Positions 60,480 through 64,000 of a stretch of 64,000 nucleotides of DNA are shown here, one piece after another. Both the position numbers and the translations under genes were made by a program. Position 1 is the first letter of the stretch. Each line of letters begins with the position of its first letter. Where the stretch lies: assembly GCF_008831285.2 (NCBI RefSeq), contig NC_045145.1:21140802-21204801 (forward strand), read 5' to 3'. Origin of the DNA: Nymphaea colorata. Taxonomy: Eukaryota > Streptophyta > Magnoliopsida > Nymphaeales > Nymphaeaceae. The notes beneath the pieces are model-generated. The model worked only from the letters and a program-made list of their open reading frames with translations. It did not search any database and was not told the DNA's origin.

Positions 60480-63400
60480 TTTCTCACTTGTACGGTATTT
60501 GTCTTATGTTAGAGATTCAGTTGGAATAATATTTATTTCTGTTCATAGTTGTTTGTGATTAATCTAAGTACATATCCAACCTTCATTGTCCATGTTGACG
60601 GACTATCTCACATGGATGCAACTGCAGGGATAAAACCTTTCTATGAAGCTCATAATATAGGTTTTCTGTAAAAGAATGTCAACTGAAAGTAAGATGGTGT
60701 TGTGACAGTTGACTCTTTGCAACCTCACAGACTTGAGAGCAAGGGACCTTTTGCCCTTAGACATTGATCATCCTTAACCAATTCCTACCAAGTTGCTCCT
60801 TGCTCCTTCTGATCCTTATGTTACCTCTCATACAACCTAGGTGGCGAAGTACATCAGCTCCCTTCCAGCCTGTGCTACAAAACTATTGATATGACCAATT
60901 GTGAGACTGAGGCTTATTATGAACTTTTTTTTTGGAAATTTTTAATTGAAAAAGCAGTTTTATTTTAAGATGCAAGATTGCATTATCATTTTTAATATCA
61001 ATGAAAAAAATAACTCTAATAACTATGCCTGTTGGTGTGCTCTTTGGTCTTCTAATGGATCAAAGTTATATCATAAAGACATTCCTCCTATTCACTGCAT
61101 CAAAGCAACAAGACAAGTGCTGTGATCTGAAAAATGGAGTTGGGGAGCCCAAACGTACCGTCATGATATATCATGTTACCTTGTTTTTTTTTTTTAAATT
61201 AACGTGGGGAAAAAGAGGAGGGGGGGGGGGGGGGTTTGGAAAGAGAGAGAGAGAGAGAGACTTTCTTCTTTTGGAGATGTGATAAGGGGACAAGATTTTA
61301 CATCTACATCTATATATATATATATACGAAAATATGGTGTCCACTTGAATCTAGTACACTTTAGTTAAATAACTCTACAATAAATGCATTGAGAAAATTA
61401 ACCTTAGGGACATAATTTCCTTGTTTGGAATGATAAGAATAAAAAAAAATCATATTCTTTTGATGCTTGAATGTATTTTCTGAGAATTTGAAAACTCAAC
61501 AATTTGAGCTTTCTCAACATATAAAATCCTATCCGTGCATTGGAAAACCATAACTATTTGTTTCATTCCATGGTTTTGAAATCTGGAGATCATCTGTCTT
61601 GTTAGCTTTTTTAGAAAAAATTACTCATGGTGAAGTATTTAACTAGAGCAAATCACATTCAAGTGTTCCCTAACTTATCTGTCAGCGTATAATTCTAAAT
61701 TTTGGTCCCCTAACTATTGTAAAGTAAGGCAACATGGTAATTACTTAAGATATTGGTATAAAAATGTACTGGAGAAGTCTGTGTGAGATCCAACAAAGAA
61801 ATTCCCTGATTCTAGAAAGTCATGCATGTCTGATGCTTCACCTATTTCTTCACGGGTTTGGTTAGTCAATTCCATCTATTCATGGCATATCAACTGTTCT
61901 ATTATTTCATATCATAGCAAAAGATTTTAAGACAACAAATCTTAACAAATGGTAGGTTTGTTTTTGTGAAACATTTGTTCTCCTATAAAGTAAAAAAAAC
62001 AGATGTATAAATTTATGGGGTCCTCCTTGCAGGTGTAGGATAGGCAATAGTTTTTGCACGGGGATGTTGATCATCTGGTGACACTGTGACAGCTGCTATT
62101 TTAAATTCTATATGTATCTTGGAGAACCATGCTGTAGCTTTGCTTGCCAGCTTTGATTCCGCTTCCACTGGTTAAGGGAAGAGTGCAGCTACAAAGCAAA
62201 GTAAGAACTGGAAGTTGTCCAGCATTTTTGTGACAGGTATTTGGCCTTATTAATTTGCAGATGGACATAGATTTTTACCATCCAATTGTGCTCATTCAAG
62301 CTCTCCTCCCCTTTGTTGTGTCCAGTTTCAAAGGTTTCCTCAAGGATCTGACATGAACAGATTATATGAATAGAAATTCCATTCTTTGATGTTCCTTTTT
62401 TTATTTTTAATTTTATTGGAGGCAAGGATTTTTCATATGAAAGAAAGGAAAAAAAGAAAAGGAATCTGGACAGTTACGAAAAAGAGCAAGAAACTGAATG
62501 GTAGAAACTTCTGGAAAAAAAGTAGACTTGTGTGATGGGCCACTAGATGTCATGAAGTGAACCTTGGCACCGGATGTATCCTTTAAATGTACACTGGATG
62601 TATCCTTTAAATGTCAAAGGATTTTGCTAGATAGAGTTTAAAATTAAATTTAGTAAAAATCCATTTTTATTTGCCAAAACTTGGTGTAGCTTGTGTAGGT
62701 TACATGCTTGGAAGGGCAAAAGTTACAACACCTTTTCTGTGTTGTGGTAAGGTATCTCACATTTCTGACAAGTCAGTCTTATTAGAAAAGGTTGATACGT
62801 TTAGTTATTTGTTCGATACAAGAACTCGGAATGTATGTGATGTGCATCTTGAGATGGAGAGACGTCAGAATCATAGTCCATCTGCTGTAGTCTAAGGTCA
62901 AACTACTGATCTTGTGGCATTTATCCTGTTTATCTTGGTCTTGCCTAATATTACATTCTATGAGTAATAATTTCATGTATGTGGTTTGGCATTCATCTTC
63001 TAGTTGTTAGTTAGTTGTGTTCTGTTTGTCAACGATTGATGATGCTAAAATTATGTGTCCAGTTTTTAATATTTGAATCCAGGCTTGTTCTATTCTGTTA
63101 TGTAATCTTATGAAGGTGTAATTTTGTGTTTTATTTTTATTTTGCTGACATTTTCGTGAATGAAGAGTTAACAAATGGGAATTGTCTGAGAGAATCATTC
63201 TGCAAATTTCATTTATAAATTTTCACTATGCAAAGATCATGACCAACATCAAAATTTCAAACTGTTTTCTGATTCTGCTCTAAGTTATGCAAGAGCACAA
63301 GCCCGTGTGTGTGTGTATCGTCCTGGAATCTGAAAGTAGGCCTAGTTTCTTCTTACACAAGGACTGGTTGAGAAGTGTTATGGTGAACTAAATGTGGATG

Positions 63401-64000
63401 AGTATCACAATTTGGGGTTTGGGTTGATGCATTTTCTCCATATTGATTGGACTTATATCCAAAGGTGTTGGCAGACAATGCACATCTGAAAGTATTGTGA
63501 TGGATGTCATGATGCTTCATCATTTCAATCAAAACATGATATCTTTAGCATGGTTTATTTTCTGAGAATTGGACCTTGATTATTTTACAGAATGTGAAAA
63601 ACATGTTTTTTGTTAATGAGTTATGTACTGTTTGACTTCAAAAGTTTTTTGAAATGCGTGCTTGTCTTTCACATGTATATGGTTCACAATCAATATGATG
63701 CCTACTCTACAAAAAATCGTGAACAAAACATGGAAATCATTGGTGTTTTTTTGCTGGGCATTTTTATGCCTTCGTTAGTTATAACTTGAATGGCATAAAG
63801 ATCCCAGGGGACAACTAGATATCTATCATCTAAATGCATGGCAATATCTTTCAAGTGAAGTGGAGTTTCGTGCTTCTAAAATAATTTCCAGAAGTTGTAG
63901 CATGTATAGAATAGCTATACGTAATTTCTGTTTCTTAAGTAACTGATCAATTCCAAGTCGTTGATTCCTTTCTGCTTCACAGTCAGATTATTCTCTTTAT
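60480..64000 (+). other. gene-free right end
   Basis: Beyond the likely SYS1 3' UTR I recognise no gene. The region is AT-rich, with a run of about 15 G (61220-61234) followed by (GA)n, a short TA repeat (61312-61325) and a direct repeat ACTGGATGTATCCTTTAAAT at about 62571-62608. A 74-codon open frame at 62671-62895 is described separately. Confidence 0.55.
62671..62895 (+). other. unrecognised open frame of 74 codons
   Basis: The translation has mixed composition, unlike the low-complexity frames nearby: it includes VGYMLGRAKVTTPFLCCGKV and FSYLFDTRTRNVCDVHLEM. I do not recognise a domain. The frame is open upstream to about 62641, with no obvious splice acceptor. It could be an exon or a decayed transposon piece. 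Confidence 0.2.

Overview
This window is nuclear DNA of a flowering plant. It holds widely spaced, intron-rich genes with plant-specific products: a LEC1-type NF-YB, a plant SRT1 sirtuin, a plant-type matrixin and a zinc-ribbon RING-H2 ligase. Between them lie MITEs, a LINE remnant, AT microsatellites and dispersed quasi-palindromic repeats. The species cannot be fixed from the sequence. Kilobase-scale introns and low-GC spacers suit a medium or large, repeat-rich genome. No CRISPR array, operon or bacterial feature was seen. || Layout. 1-2243: exon 1, the start of intron 1 and the TATA box of an alpha-tubulin gene on the minus strand, which runs off the left edge. 2260-6610: gene-free spacer with GC-rich and ATCCGAAT-type repeats. 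6844-7775: a compact three-exon LEC1-like NF-YB gene (190 aa, minus strand) with a TATA box. 7780-12680: gene-free, repeat-filled. 12685-24659: a 14-exon SRT1 (SIRT6-like) gene on the minus strand, reconstructed in full at 548 aa. 24960-29100: gene-free, with a GC-rich element carrying a purine block, a CTCGAG-type repeat and a Tourist-like MITE. 29104-30363: an intronless RING-H2 E3 ligase gene (minus strand). 30460-37500: gene-free, with a LINE 3' remnant and AT tracts. 37550-41132: an 8-exon Nudix hydrolase gene (plus strand, 271 aa) with one GC-AG intron. || 41140-60080 is a heavily rearranged block. It holds four pieces of a matrix metalloproteinase gene: one N-terminal signal-peptide/prodomain ORF with its own TATA box, and three catalytic-domain copies. 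All three catalytic copies lack the same three residues (HEI) of the zinc site. Two lie in an inverted repeat and the third in an 11-kb-distant direct duplication. A 0.9-kb long-TIR element, a CACTA-type terminus, a 1-kb MITE with opposed purine and pyrimidine tracts, and more CTCGAG-type repeats are nested around them. 60086-60475 holds the last two exons of a SYS1-like Golgi membrane protein gene, whose 5' exons were not found. 60480-64000 has no gene I recognise. || The intact genes belong to unrelated pathways (cytoskeleton, embryo transcription, chromatin deacylation, ubiquitination, nucleotide hydrolysis, Golgi trafficking) and show no functional clustering. The most unusual material is the matrixin wreckage and the shared design of the dispersed repeats (GC-rich arms around AT-rich cores). 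All gene models were spliced by eye from GT/GC-AG sites and reading-frame continuity; no alignment was run.
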